Shown here piece after piece: positions 29,051-38,309 of a DNA stretch of 64,000 nt. The notes under the pieces were generated by a model that had not been told where the DNA came from, ran no database searches, and was given only the letters and a program-made list of their open reading frames with translations. The DNA is from Dyella dinghuensis (lineage in GTDB: Bacteria; Pseudomonadota; Gammaproteobacteria; Xanthomonadales; Rhodanobacteraceae), in NCBI RefSeq assembly GCF_003977615.1, contig NZ_RYZR01000007.1, positions 248,001-312,000 on the forward strand, read 5' to 3'. Position 1 is the first letter of the stretch, and every line of letters starts with the position of its first letter. The translations under genes were made by a program, and so were the position numbers.

Positions 29051-30229
29051 ATGCCCAACAGCTTAGCGAACGCTTTTTTGGCAAATAACACCGGTGAATT
29101 CGGCGATACGACCGACATTCTCATTTGTTCTTCCCTTGATGGCGTCCATTGGTCTACTGACACCGACATCGGACAACAAAGCAATGTCGCACCGTCCATT
29201 GCGGTTTTCAAAAATAAACTATGGATCGCCTTTATTGCGAACAATAGTGGCAACAATATCTTGGTGTGCTCGTCGTCCAATGGTGTCGATTGGTCAAACA
29301 ACACCGATATCCATCAGGCAAGCAATGGGCTATCTCCGTCGCTTGCCGTTTTCAACAATCAACTTTGGGTTGCGTTCTTGGCCAATGACGAAGGACAGAA
29401 TGTTTTAGTGTGCTCGTCGTCCGACGGTATTAATTGGTCAAACAATACGGACATCCATCAAGCGGGCAGCTCAGCACCATCGTTGGCAGTATTCGACAAC
29501 AAACTTTGGGTCGCCTTTCTATCCAATGACGACAGTCAACGAATTCTTGTTTGCTCCACATCCGATGGACAGCATTGGTCGACGGATACGAATATCAACC
29601 AGTCAAGCAGCGCAGCGCCATCGCTCGCCGTTTTCGACGGAAAGCTTTGGGTGGCGTTTATCGCAAACAATAGTGGCAACAATGTTTTGCTTTGCTCTTC
29701 ATCTAACGGCCTGCAGTGGTCTAACAATATAGACATCGGGCAAGCGAGCCAATTTTCACCCTCATTGTTGGCCTTCGCCAACAAACTGTTTGTCAGCTTT
29801 GTCGCAAATAATGAAGGGAAAAATGTACTCATCTGCTCAACCGATGTCGGGGACCATTGGTCGGGCGGCAATATTGATATCAACCAAGCCAGCTTAGGAT
29901 CGCCGTCTCTCGCCGTATTCGACAATTTCACTTTTGTCCCTGTGCCAGCGCCAGCGCCCCCGCCTAAGCAGAAGATCACTTGCACGCTCAATAAAGATGG
30001 GCAATCGGCAACTATTAAGGGCACGGGTTTCGCGAGCGATATCTGCAAGGTCGTCGTCGTGGGCGAGGGTTTAATCTCCACCCAAACATACACAGGAAAT
30101 ATCGTTGCCGGCGTACAGGTGCCAGTGCAGTGCACCAATCAGGGCCAGTACTGGACCATCGAGGTTACGTCGATCGATGGACCTCCAACGATTACTGGTC
30201 GAGTGAACTGCGGCGGTGGTGGTCTATAG
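29051..30229 (+). CDS. repeat-built beta-propeller protein
   Basis: The 392-residue protein has six consecutive units of about 43 residues. Each has the pattern PSLAVFDNKLWVAF-xAN-xxxNVLVCSSS-xG-xxWSxNTDI. A seventh PSLAVF strand could close the ring, as in six-bladed propellers. A proline-rich hinge (VPVPAPAPPPKQ) leads to a C-terminal domain of about 80 residues with three cysteines (KITCTLNKDGQSATIKGTG). There is no signal peptide. The blades resemble BNR/sialidase-like or lectin propellers, but no Asp-box catalytic set is present, so I infer a binding role. The ribosome-binding site and terminator are both good. Confidence 0.8.
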   Translation: MPNSLANAFLANNTGEFGDTTDILICSSLDGVHWSTDTDIGQQSNVAPSIAVFKNKLWIAFIANNSGNNILVCSSSNGVDWSNNTDIHQASNGLSPSLAVFNNQLWVAFLANDEGQNVLVCSSSDGINWSNNTDIHQAGSSAPSLAVFDNKLWVAFLSNDDSQRILVCSTSDGQHWSTDTNINQSSSAAPSLAVFDGKLWVAFIANNSGNNVLLCSSSNGLQWSNNIDIGQASQFSPSLLAFANKLFVSFVANNEGKNVLICSTDVGDHWSGGNIDINQASLGSPSLAVFDNFTFVPVPAPAPPPKQKITCTLNKDGQSATIKGTGFASDICKVVVVGEGLISTQTYTGNIVAGVQVPVQCTNQGQYWTIEVTSIDGPPTITGRVNCGGGGL

Positions 30230-30329
30230 AAATCACTGCGAGGTAAGGAAACTTAACGAGATGGGCAGTGAATAACAGTTCCTACCGCTTGCGTGTCTAT
30301 AGTGATGGCTATCGCTCTGGCATCCAAAC

Positions 30330-30361
30330 AAAAAGCCCCAGGTCAAAACCTGGGGCTTTTT
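30330..30361 (+). terminator. intrinsic terminator after the propeller gene
   Basis: Fourteen-base perfect arms AAAAAGCCCCAGGT/ACCTGGGGCTTTTT with a 4-base loop form a textbook Rho-independent terminator. It also works for the convergent gene at 30386. Confidence 0.85.
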
Positions 30362-30385
30362 GCTATTCAGTTCGTGGCACCAATT

Positions 30386-30664
30386 TTATTTGGCGACCGT
30401 AACGTTCGGCTTTGAATTCAATGATGCGGTATCGGGCTCGTGATTGGCCTTGGCCGATGGCGTGCCTTTCAGAATTGATTCTACGGGAGCCTCCCCCTTG
30501 CATCCGCCGACTTGATAGAGGTGGCAAGCTTCTTGATTGCCTTCACTGCACTCTACAGCAAGCTGTTGGCAGCCATCGATTTCTGCTCTGACATTGCCGG
30601 AATGCATGATGGCACCGGCTCCAAGAAGCAACGCGGCCATGGCGGCCGTGGAGAAAATCTTCAT
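30386..30664 (-). CDS. small secreted cysteine-containing protein
   Basis: I do not recognise this 92-residue protein. It has a clear signal peptide (MKIFSTAAMAALLLGAGAI, cleavage after NVRA). The mature peptide has four cysteines spaced as two pairs (GCQQLAVECSEGNQEACHLYQVGGC), suggesting two disulfides in the periplasm, and a low-complexity tail. It is monocistronic, sharing the terminator region with the propeller gene. Confidence 0.65.
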   Translation of the reverse strand: MKIFSTAAMAALLLGAGAIMHSGNVRAEIDGCQQLAVECSEGNQEACHLYQVGGCKGEAPVESILKGTPSAKANHEPDTASLNSKPNVTVAK

Positions 30665-31145
30665 AAAAATCCCTTTATGTGTGGTCTATCACCACGCAGC
30701 GTTTCTAGTGAATAACTGGTGAAAGAGTCGTGAAAGGCAGTTTTTATCTTGGTTGAATGCTTTTGTTGGACACATTCAATTAGGCCGCCGAGAAAACAGT
30801 GATTCGCGTAGTGGAATGTCACTGGTATTGCTTGGTCAGATGGACAGGATATCTTCCAAAGCGATGTCCCGGAACCGACGCATATCAATACCGTTCAATG
30901 GACACAACATTCGTTGACGCGAAAGAGCCGCTACATGGAATAGTTCGTTGTGATACGAGTGGCGATCAGGCCGTCAAAAAGGGAGCAGCGAGGGTGTTTT
31001 TGTCTCGCGCCTGCGAGCACGTAGCATATAGCTGTAATGTCTGCTTCCGACCCAAAACGGACAGGATGGTCGGGACCCGCTAAAGCATTGTCGATTTCCG
31101 ATCACCAGCTTCGTCGCCAATGCATCCCAACCCCATGGAGCTTCC
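30665..31145. other. intergenic stretch with one palindrome copy
   Basis: About 480 bases. A 94-codon open frame at 30799-31083 reads through the palindrome and is not protein-like. Nothing else is supported. Confidence 0.45.
31039..31062 (+). repeat. dispersed palindrome copy
   Basis: Left arm GTCTGCTTC, right arm AAAACGGAC, loop CGACCC intact. It lies about 85 bases before the YCII gene. Confidence 0.65.
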
Positions 31146-31517
31146 ATGAAATATCTCGGCCTGGCCTACTTCACCCCCGAAAAATTCGCCGCGATGGCGC
31201 CTGACGACGTCAAGAAATTGGTAAGCCAATGTCCGGCATTGGATGAGAAGATGCGCGCTACCGGCAAGGTTCTGGTTTCCGCGTCGCTTGGCGATCTGGA
31301 TAGCTGGAAGACGCTTCGCCCGCGCAGCGGAAAGACGCATATCAGCGATGGCCCTTACATAGAGTCGAAGGAAGTGGTGGGCGGCCTGTTCATCATTGAG
31401 GCGGACAGCCATGACGAGGCGCTTCGCATCGCATCCATGCACCCGGCCGCCACGCTGGGCGAAGCCGGCGGATGGGCCGTCGAGCTTATCCCTATGGATT
31501 TTTACCTAGCCCGCTGA
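31146..31517 (+). CDS. YCII-domain protein
   Basis: This 123-residue protein belongs to the YCII/DGPF family: RSGKTHISDGPYIESKEVVG and FIIEADSHDEALRIASMHP are the signature strands. GGAG lies 6 bases before the ATG. In many genomes this family accompanies ECF sigma factors; here it is solitary and flanked by palindrome copies at 31039 and 31546. The biochemical role is unknown. Confidence 0.85.
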   Translation: MKYLGLAYFTPEKFAAMAPDDVKKLVSQCPALDEKMRATGKVLVSASLGDLDSWKTLRPRSGKTHISDGPYIESKEVVGGLFIIEADSHDEALRIASMHPAATLGEAGGWAVELIPMDFYLAR

Positions 31518-31545
31518 GGATTGGTTGAGCGTACGAATGGGGAGT

Positions 31546-31569
31546 ATCTGCTTTCGACCCATAGCGGAC
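31546..31569 (+). repeat. dispersed palindrome copy
   Basis: Left arm ATCTGCTTT, loop CGACCC, right arm ATAGCGGAC. It lies 29 bases after the YCII stop. Confidence 0.65.
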
Positions 31570-31643
31570 ATATTTGGCCCAGTATTTCCATCTAAGCTCG
31601 ATAGCATAGCCACATCGATCGCGTCGCCTGGCTTAGCGATCCC

Positions 31644-32732
31644 CTATGGAGTCGGCGTCGCCAGGAACGTGTAAACATGATTGGCGGTATCGGCCGCATT
31701 CACGTCTGAATCGTAGTAGTTGCCCATCAACACGCCCTTGTTGTTGATGGAGGCTAAGGCTGTACCGTATTCGCCCGGAATCGTGAAAGTGGTATAGACC
31801 CCATTCTTTAGTATGAATCCCTGCAAGCCTTCACCCCCCGTTTGAAGACATTGGGCGGTCGGGCAGTAGCTCCCGACGATCTCGTCGGCGTCGTTGATCC
31901 CCGTGCTTGCGGTGTAAACCGCGCCAGGGAAGTCGATCGACGTAAAGGTGTTCCCGCGCCGCAAAAAACCATGGACGTTGCCGCTGGCATCGGCGTAGGA
32001 GCCGACGATGTGTCCTTCGCTATTGACCGAAAGATAAAGCTGAATCTGGCCGCCGGGGTAGTCGAACGAGGTGTATTTGCCTCCGATCAGCGTGTATCCA
32101 TGCGAGTTTCCGGCGCTATCGGTCCACCCACCGACAATCTCACCCGCGTTGTTGATGGCGGGAGAGAAGGTGCTAACGGCACCGGCAAACGGTACGTTTA
32201 GAGGTGTGAATGTATCGCCGTCCAGCTCATAGCTGTGAAAGATATAAGCACCTCCGATATCACCAACATAATAATCGCCAACAATTTGGCCGAAATCATT
32301 AATGCTGTAGGGTTGCTGTACTTGCGAGCCTTGCGGGTCATTCAATAGATCGTAGGTCTCGTGGACGGGGTTGGTTCCACGTACCCGAGCGAGAAAGCCT
32401 GTTTGAGATTCTCCATCGGATGAAGACCACGCCCCGACGACTTTAATCGCTGGTGTAGCCGTGCCGCTCTGGTCGTCCGAGTCGCGAACAAGGGCATCGG
32501 GGTTGATACCAACACCCTGCGTGTCGAGGGCTCCCGGATAGCCGATCAGAGTGTATGTGTAGGTCGGTGAATTCGACATGCGCGTGCTCGCCTGCGCCTT
32601 AGTGAGCGCCTTTCGCGCACCCGGAAACTTCACCGCCGGCATAAGTCCTTGCGCGAAGCTACTCGAGGCGATCAGGACTGTTCCCAACAGACCCAGCACG
32701 ATTCCAGAATTTTTAAAGACGTGATTCTTCAC
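31644..32732 (-). CDS. secreted HAF-repeat protein
   Basis: A GTG at 32732 with GGGGG seven bases ahead opens a signal peptide (KNHVFKNSGIVLGLLGTVLIA, cleavage after SSSFA). The 362-residue product has at least four HAF-type repeats of the form INxxGEIVGxYxDxxGNxHGF alternating with FTSFDYPGG strands. These make a propeller-like surface protein common in soil proteobacteria and acidobacteria. Its function is unknown. A longer ATG frame from 32795 has no signal peptide and is rejected. Confidence 0.8.
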   Translation of the reverse strand: MKNHVFKNSGIVLGLLGTVLIASSSFAQGLMPAVKFPGARKALTKAQASTRMSNSPTYTYTLIGYPGALDTQGVGINPDALVRDSDDQSGTATPAIKVVGAWSSSDGESQTGFLARVRGTNPVHETYDLLNDPQGSQVQQPYSINDFGQIVGDYYVGDIGGAYIFHSYELDGDTFTPLNVPFAGAVSTFSPAINNAGEIVGGWTDSAGNSHGYTLIGGKYTSFDYPGGQIQLYLSVNSEGHIVGSYADASGNVHGFLRRGNTFTSIDFPGAVYTASTGINDADEIVGSYCPTAQCLQTGGEGLQGFILKNGVYTTFTIPGEYGTALASINNKGVLMGNYYDSDVNAADTANHVYTFLATPTP

Positions 32733-32943
32733 AAAACCCCCTTTATTTTGCCAGATTGGCAGAAGGTATAAATGCCGTTCGGCCGTCACCCACATGGATG
32801 TGGCGGGAACTTATGCGAAGACTAATGAGGCGCACGACGACGGGAAGCTCCCGTTCGACGAGGCCTGGCAAATTTGCGATGAACCGTGCATTCAGTACGC
32901 CAAAAGGGTGCACGGAGTGAGAGGCAGCCCATAGAATGGTGGC

Positions 32944-34032
32944 ATGGCTAATCCAGATACACCGAAGCGCCTTGCATCTTTCTGGCCGCTGCAGATCGGT
33001 GGCTGGACGCTTTATGCATTGACGACCGCGATCACGTTAGCTCCCTATAGTCAGACGAGTACTGAAGTGTTTGCGGTCATGGCGGAGCTTGGCATTTCTT
33101 TTCTCGCCAGCTTTCCTTTGTATTTTCTTTGCCGGTATCTCTGGCGCAAGAGCGTGCCGCTATTTCGCGCCTTATCGTGTTGCGTGGTCGTCTCTTACGT
33201 GCTCGGCCTCGCATGCACGATCATGACGCGCCTCTTGCAGATGCTCTGGACCCACCAGATGTTGCCGTTCGATTGGAGCATCGCATTGACGGAGGCCATC
33301 AGCGTCAGTTTGACCCTTGATGGATGGAGTGCGCTCTATTTCGGCATAAAACACTATCAAACCGTCGAGCAACAAAAGGCAAAGCTCCTTTCGACCGAGG
33401 CGACGGCGCGAGATGCACAGTTGTTGGCGTTGCACTATCAACTTCAGCCGCATTTCTTTTTCAATACGCTCAATGCCATTTCTTCGTTAGTGGTGAGCAA
33501 TCAGCCTCAATTGGCCACGGAAGTGATCGCAAGACTGGCCGCGCTTCTGCGAAATACATTGAGCTTTCCTGATACGCATACGGTGACACTTCGAGATGAG
33601 CTCGCCGTGGTCGATGAATATCTGACCATCGAGCGAATACGCTTCGGTTCACGTCTCAACGTGTCTTTCGACGTGAGCGATGAGTCAAACGACGCGCAAG
33701 TGCCGCGCTTTTTGCTGCAACCGCTCATCGAAAATGCCATCCGGCACGCGATCGCCCTGCGCCCCGCGCCCGGTGAAATCACCATCAGCGCACGCTTTGT
33801 CGAGCAGGGACTGCAGATCGACGTTGCGAACGATACGTGCGAACCCGAAGCAACGGACGCCTATCAAAGCCATGGGGTGGGATTGGCGAACACGAGGTCT
33901 CGATTGGAGCAGCTCTACGGCGCCGACGGGGCCACTCTGACGCTGTCGGTGGAGACTGGGCGATTCATCGTTTCACTTCGGCTCCCATTAATCGGAAAGC
34001 CGATTGTGAGCCTGTCGTTGGCCGCGATATGA
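32944..34032 (+). CDS. LytS-type membrane sensor histidine kinase
   Basis: This 362-residue kinase has four membrane helices in the first 140 residues. It has the phosphoacceptor box QLQPHFFFNTLNAISSLV, the N-box FLLQPLIENAIRHAI and the glycine motif HGVGLANTRSRLEQLYG. It overlaps the LytTR regulator by ATGA. It is a paralogue of the kinase at 15119-16255, with the same layout but clearly diverged. The input signal is unknown. Confidence 0.92.
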   Translation: MANPDTPKRLASFWPLQIGGWTLYALTTAITLAPYSQTSTEVFAVMAELGISFLASFPLYFLCRYLWRKSVPLFRALSCCVVVSYVLGLACTIMTRLLQMLWTHQMLPFDWSIALTEAISVSLTLDGWSALYFGIKHYQTVEQQKAKLLSTEATARDAQLLALHYQLQPHFFFNTLNAISSLVVSNQPQLATEVIARLAALLRNTLSFPDTHTVTLRDELAVVDEYLTIERIRFGSRLNVSFDVSDESNDAQVPRFLLQPLIENAIRHAIALRPAPGEITISARFVEQGLQIDVANDTCEPEATDAYQSHGVGLANTRSRLEQLYGADGATLTLSVETGRFIVSLRLPLIGKPIVSLSLAAI

Positions 34033-34811
34033 CTATCCGGGTTCTCGTCGTCGATGACGAGCCGCTCGCGCGACTTGGCGTGATCACGCGCCTGAGCGCA
34101 TACCCGGACATGACCGTTGTCGGCGAATGTGCCACGGGAGAGGAAGCGCAGTGTTTGATTTCCAGTCTGGCGCCGGACCTGGTTTTTCTAGACATCGAGA
34201 TGCCCGGTATCAACGGCATTGAGCTAGTGCGAATGCTACCTAAGGGGTGCGTATCGCATTTCGTATTCCTAACTGCGCACGACGAGTATGCGTTAAATGC
34301 ATTCGCCATCGAAGCGCTTGATTATTTGCTTAAACCCATCGATAACGAACGGTTCGCCGCGTGCGTTGATCGCGTCAGGCGAACTGTTGTGCTGCACCGG
34401 CAGGAAAGCCACTACGGCCTTCTCTATGAACGGTTAATCGCCAAACACGCCAGCGCAGGCGACCAGCCGGTTCGTCGCTTCACGGTGCGCTGCGGCAACG
34501 ATATTACGTTCGTCAAAGCAGAGGACGTCGATTGGATAGAGGGCTTATCGGATTACGCTGGTTTGCACGTGCAGCGTAAGACCCACCTCATCCGCGAAAC
34601 CCTCAGCTCTCTGGAATCGCATCTAGATAGCTCACATTTCTTGCGTATCCATCGCTCTTCGATCGTGCAGGTAGACCGCATCGTTCGCGTGCAGGCACTC
34701 GCCAATCGCGATGCACTCGTTACATTGCGAGATGGCCAGACGTTGCGCGCAAGCCGCAACTACAGCGCGGGCCTTCACGATCTGCTGCGAAATCGACGTT
34801 CCTCGCTTTGA
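34029..34811 (+). CDS. LytTR-family response regulator
   Basis: This 260-residue regulator has a receiver domain with D55 in LVFLDIEMPGINGIELV and the KPID loop. The LytTR domain follows (FVKAEDVDWIEGLSDYAGLH, FLRIHRSSIVQVDRI). The ATG at 34029 overlaps the kinase TGA. Targets are not visible in the flanks. Confidence 0.93.
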   Translation: MTIRVLVVDDEPLARLGVITRLSAYPDMTVVGECATGEEAQCLISSLAPDLVFLDIEMPGINGIELVRMLPKGCVSHFVFLTAHDEYALNAFAIEALDYLLKPIDNERFAACVDRVRRTVVLHRQESHYGLLYERLIAKHASAGDQPVRRFTVRCGNDITFVKAEDVDWIEGLSDYAGLHVQRKTHLIRETLSSLESHLDSSHFLRIHRSSIVQVDRIVRVQALANRDALVTLRDGQTLRASRNYSAGLHDLLRNRRSSL

Positions 34812-35004
34812 GTAGCGATCGGCATGGGCGCCCAGGGGCTACCTTGGCGGCGCTTGGTGCTTTATCCGAGAGATGAGGAGGTTGTGATGGGCGTCGTGGA
34901 GGGTATTACCCACGCCCAACTCGACCAAAACCACGTAGTTCCCAATGCTGGACAGATCGAAGTCTGTGGCGTTTGGTTTCCAAATCACAGCTTTTGTCGC
35001 TAAG

Positions 35005-35028
35005 GTCCGCTTTCGACCCAAAGCGGAC
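35005..35028 (+). repeat. dispersed palindrome copy, exact consensus
   Basis: Arms GTCCGCTTT/AAAGCGGAC around CGACCC. It lies between a plus-strand gene end and a minus-strand gene end, yet keeps the plus orientation. Confidence 0.8.
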
Positions 35029-35051
35029 CTTATGCAGCTGGCCAGTACAGC

Positions 35052-35498
35052 CTAGGAAACGGTCACGCCGGGGATAGTGAGATCTTTCGAAAGGAAAACA
35101 CGAGAGGTGCCCGGAGGATCGCACGCGATCTCACCAAAAACCTGCCAGCCGTTGCGAGTGTAGAATCCGGGCGCCTGAAAGCTGATCGTATAGAGCACCG
35201 CCGCTTTGCAGCCTCGCCGTCGTGCTTCATCTTCTGCCGCTGCAAGAAGCTTGGTACCCAGGCCACTCCCACGGAGTTCGTTTGGCAAGAAAAATAGGTC
35301 GATGAAAAGCATACCCAGTGATGTGCGACCTGTAATGCCACCGAGTGTCGTTCCCGTATTGGCATCAACCGCAAAAACTCCCAAAGGGATACGGTCCGCG
35401 ATGTCAGTTGCGGCGATGTTAAATAGATCGAGTTCGTCGGAAATCTTTGCGATGACATCCGACGAAGGCGCAGCCGTTACAACGATATCGATGGTCAC
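35052..35498 (-). CDS. GNAT N-acetyltransferase
   Basis: The 148-residue protein has a GNAT core: LFIDLFFLPNELRGSGLGTK contains the acetyl-CoA loop (RGSGLG) and is followed by AEDEARRRGCKAAVLYTISF and GFYTRNGW. The substrate is unknown. It lies between two exact palindrome copies at 35005 and 35601, both in the opposite sense to this gene. Confidence 0.88.
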   Translation of the reverse strand: MTIDIVVTAAPSSDVIAKISDELDLFNIAATDIADRIPLGVFAVDANTGTTLGGITGRTSLGMLFIDLFFLPNELRGSGLGTKLLAAAEDEARRRGCKAAVLYTISFQAPGFYTRNGWQVFGEIACDPPGTSRVFLSKDLTIPGVTVS

Positions 35499-35600
35499 AT
35501 TAATTCTCAGTTTTAAGCCCCTGCAGGATTATAAATGGTTAATGTTTATCATTATTCAAAAGCTGTCTTGCAGTGGAGGCCGCGCGTAGCAAACCGGCAG

Positions 35601-35624
35601 GTCCGCTTTCGACCCAAAGCGGAC
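35601..35624 (+). repeat. dispersed palindrome copy, exact consensus
   Basis: Exact arms and loop. Both neighbouring genes are on the minus strand, so the orientation of the element is not set by transcription of its neighbours. Confidence 0.8.
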
Positions 35625-35646
35625 ATACAAACCTATGGGACTGCTC

Positions 35647-36795
35647 TCACGTCGTCCGCTGCAATAGCTTTTTGCTAAGCCAGCGTCGCACCGGTTCGTC
35701 GTAAAGTTTCAAACTGGCATACGCAATGGCGATCGCAGTTGCGGCAACGAGAAGCGCTGGAACCATGCCTTGCGCACCCGTGGGATTGCTCCGTGCAATC
35801 CACCCGGTATAGATGTAGATCAAGGGATAGTGGGTGATGTAGAGCGGGAAGGAGAGGTCGCCGAAGAACCGGGCGATACGTATCGAAAAACCATCGACTC
35901 GCTTTTCCCCAGCGCCTATTGCGACAACCATGGGAAACACAACGATGACGCATAAGGCGTCATAGACGCCGTTCATCCAGTGGTGCTCCGTACCGCCGAA
36001 TCGTGGCAGCGACAGCGCAACGATCAATAGCAAGCTCGCGACCGCAAAGGCGTTCTTCACCTGGATGCGTGCGCCCAGTCGACAGAGGAGGATGCCGGCA
36101 AAGAACGGAAACAGAAGCCGTGCAAAACCAATGTGCAACTGAGTCGCATCGAGAGACCATCCGCCGATGAGGTCCCCGCGATCGCCAAACACAGCTAGTT
36201 GCACGAGCAACAGTGCCGCGAGAAAGACGAAAAAACTCAATGCGGTCTTCGAAAGTTTGCGTAGGCCCACCGCATACAGAATGTTGGCAATGTACTCGAA
36301 GAACAGCGACCACGCCGGACCATCCAGCGGGTGCATTTCCTGCCAGCCGCGGATGTCCATGGAAACCGGGAGAGGGAGTAGCGTGCACCCGAGTGCCATG
36401 ACCAACAACATCTTCCAGACCGGCGTTCCAGCAATCAAGGGAAATGCCGGGCCTGCTTGAAAGTAGAACAGCGCGGCACCGATGAGACTTCCCATGATGA
36501 CCATCGGCTGCAATCGGATGAGTCGCCGCTTATAAAATTCCCACTGTGACATGCGGCTCCAACGGTCGTCATACGCATACGCGATGACAAAGCCGGAGAG
36601 CATGAAGAAGAAGTCGACGGCGAGATAGCCGTGATTGATGATTTGTTTCGTCGCATCGCCTTGCGAAAAAGGCTCGAAAAGATGGAACGCCACCACCATA
36701 AGCGAAGCGACGCCGCGCAAGCCATCCAAGACGAGATAGTGATTCTTTGCGGGCGCGATGGCTGTGGTCGATGTGGCAGCTGCGGCAGTATCCAT
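35647..36795 (-). CDS. acyltransferase 3 family membrane protein
   Basis: The 382-residue protein has ten or so membrane helices and the opening LDGLRGVASLMVVAFHLFEP with the catalytic-type His, followed by VDFFFMLSGFVIAYAYD, as in OafA/NodX/YrhL acyltransferases. These O-acylate sugars of surface polysaccharides or other exported molecules. No glycan cluster is nearby, so the acceptor is unknown. It stands 70 bases after the DeoR stop on the same strand and may be separately transcribed. Confidence 0.88.
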   Translation of the reverse strand: MDTAAAATSTTAIAPAKNHYLVLDGLRGVASLMVVAFHLFEPFSQGDATKQIINHGYLAVDFFFMLSGFVIAYAYDDRWSRMSQWEFYKRRLIRLQPMVIMGSLIGAALFYFQAGPAFPLIAGTPVWKMLLVMALGCTLLPLPVSMDIRGWQEMHPLDGPAWSLFFEYIANILYAVGLRKLSKTALSFFVFLAALLLVQLAVFGDRGDLIGGWSLDATQLHIGFARLLFPFFAGILLCRLGARIQVKNAFAVASLLLIVALSLPRFGGTEHHWMNGVYDALCVIVVFPMVVAIGAGEKRVDGFSIRIARFFGDLSFPLYITHYPLIYIYTGWIARSNPTGAQGMVPALLVAATAIAIAYASLKLYDEPVRRWLSKKLLQRTT

Positions 36796-36865
36796 GGTTT
36801 CACTTTATCGTTCGTTGAATGCAAAGGCCCACGAATGTGGATGGATGACTCCCATCCAAGACGCC

Positions 36866-37672
36866 TCAACCCGCTACGGCTTCCGCGCGATGCACCATCA
36901 CGCCGTGTTTCGAGAAAGCGCTACGCGTGGCGCGGTCTGCCGAGTGTTCGACCACCAGATGTTGAACGCGCACGAGCTCGACGACCTGATGGGTAGCTAC
37001 GGCCTCCAACTTGTCGTCAGTGGCTACCACCACGGTTTCGTCGCTCGCTTCGATCATTGCGCGTTTGAACAACGCTTCCTCGCTGTCGAAACCCCACAAT
37101 CCGTGCGCGACATCGATGGCGCAGGTACCGGGAAAGCACAAGTCTGCACGGACCCTTCTTACCTGTTCCACCGCCTGCGCGCCGATGACACCGCCAATGG
37201 AACGACTGATGCGGCCGCCGATCAGCAGCACGTCGAAGTCATCGCGATCCAGCAGCAGTTGCGCGATATGCGGCGCATTGGTGATCACGCTGAGCCCTAG
37301 GCCAATCGGCAGCGCTGCTGCGATCGCGACATTGGTAGTGCCCGCGTCGATCAACAACGTCTGTCCCGGTTTCACCAGGCTCACGGCTTTGCGCGCGAGC
37401 GCTTGCTTGCGTGGTTGATGCTCAACGCGCCGCTGTTTGAGCGGCGTCAGTGTGACTGCCGGCAGCAGCGCGCCGCCATATACGCGCTTGCACAAGCCTT
37501 GTGCCGCAAGCTCACGCAGATCGCGCCGGATGGAATCTTCCGATACCTCGAATGCCTCGGCCAGCTCGGCTGCTACGACACGTCCTTCATTACGCAACCG
37601 CGCCAGAATTCGTTCCTGGCGTTCCTCCGGAAGCACATTGCGATCGTCGATCGACGGTGTGGACTTAGCCAT
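36866..37672 (-). CDS. DeoR-family sugar-responsive regulator
   Basis: The 268-residue protein has the DeoR helix-turn-helix near residues 25-70 (VVAAELAEAFEVSEDSIRRD) and a phosphosugar-sensing domain with TLLIDAGTTNVAIA and VLLIGGRIS. It overlaps the upstream HAD gene by 8 bases and is the last gene of the MFS-HAD-DeoR operon. It probably represses that operon and senses a phosphorylated intermediate. Confidence 0.9.
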   Translation of the reverse strand: MAKSTPSIDDRNVLPEERQERILARLRNEGRVVAAELAEAFEVSEDSIRRDLRELAAQGLCKRVYGGALLPAVTLTPLKQRRVEHQPRKQALARKAVSLVKPGQTLLIDAGTTNVAIAAALPIGLGLSVITNAPHIAQLLLDRDDFDVLLIGGRISRSIGGVIGAQAVEQVRRVRADLCFPGTCAIDVAHGLWGFDSEEALFKRAMIEASDETVVVATDDKLEAVATHQVVELVRVQHLVVEHSADRATRSAFSKHGVMVHRAEAVAG

Positions 37673-38309
37673 GATTTATCCCCTGTGTTCCGCCTTCGAG
37701 CACGCCGAGTTCTACCAAGCGTTCGCGCAAGCCAGCCGGGTCGCGGAACCACCAGCCATGCATGCCCAACGCTTCGGCCGCTGCCACGTTGCGTGCGGAG
37801 TCGTCGATATAAAGCGTGGTCGCGGGATCGACCGCATAGCGTTCCAGCAATCGCTGGTAGATGCGTGGATCGGGTTTTACCAGACGCTCTTCGCCGGACA
37901 CCACAATGCCTTCGAACCATTGCAGGAAGGGATAAAGCCGCTGCGCGACCGGAAACGTTTCCTGCGACCAGTTCGTGAGCGCCAGCAGACGAACCCCGCG
38001 TGCCTTCAGTTCCGCCAATATCGCGACGCTGCCGTCGATCGGGCCAACCAGGGTTTCCTTCCAGCGCAAATGATAGGCGTCGATCAGCTCGGCATGCTTG
38101 GGGAAGCGTGCACGCAGCAGCGCCGTGCCTTCGGCCCACGGACGCCCGGCATCCTGCTGTTCGTTCCATTCGCTGTTGCATACTTCGCGCAGAAACCATT
38201 CCATTTGCGCTTCGTCTTCGATTAACGAGCGGTACAAGCGTCGCGGATCCCACGCGATCAGCACGTTCCCAAGATCGAAAATCACCGTATCGATACGTTT
38301 GCTCGTCAC
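37665..38309 (-). CDS. HAD-superfamily phosphatase
   Basis: A GTG start at 38309 overlaps the MFS stop (GTGA). The 214-residue protein has all HAD motifs: VIFDLGNVL (motif I), ALTNWSQET (II), VKPDPRIYQRL (III) and LYIDDSARNVAAAEALG (IV). It resembles YihX-type sugar-phosphate phosphatases. The context suggests it dephosphorylates the sugar handled by this operon. Confidence 0.9.
   Translation of the reverse strand: MTSKRIDTVIFDLGNVLIAWDPRRLYRSLIEDEAQMEWFLREVCNSEWNEQQDAGRPWAEGTALLRARFPKHAELIDAYHLRWKETLVGPIDGSVAILAELKARGVRLLALTNWSQETFPVAQRLYPFLQWFEGIVVSGEERLVKPDPRIYQRLLERYAVDPATTLYIDDSARNVAAAEALGMHGWWFRDPAGLRERLVELGVLEGGTQGINHG

Noticed and set aside
30799-31083. 94-codon frame before the second YCII gene
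   Set aside because: It reads through the palindrome at 31039 and has no protein-like features.
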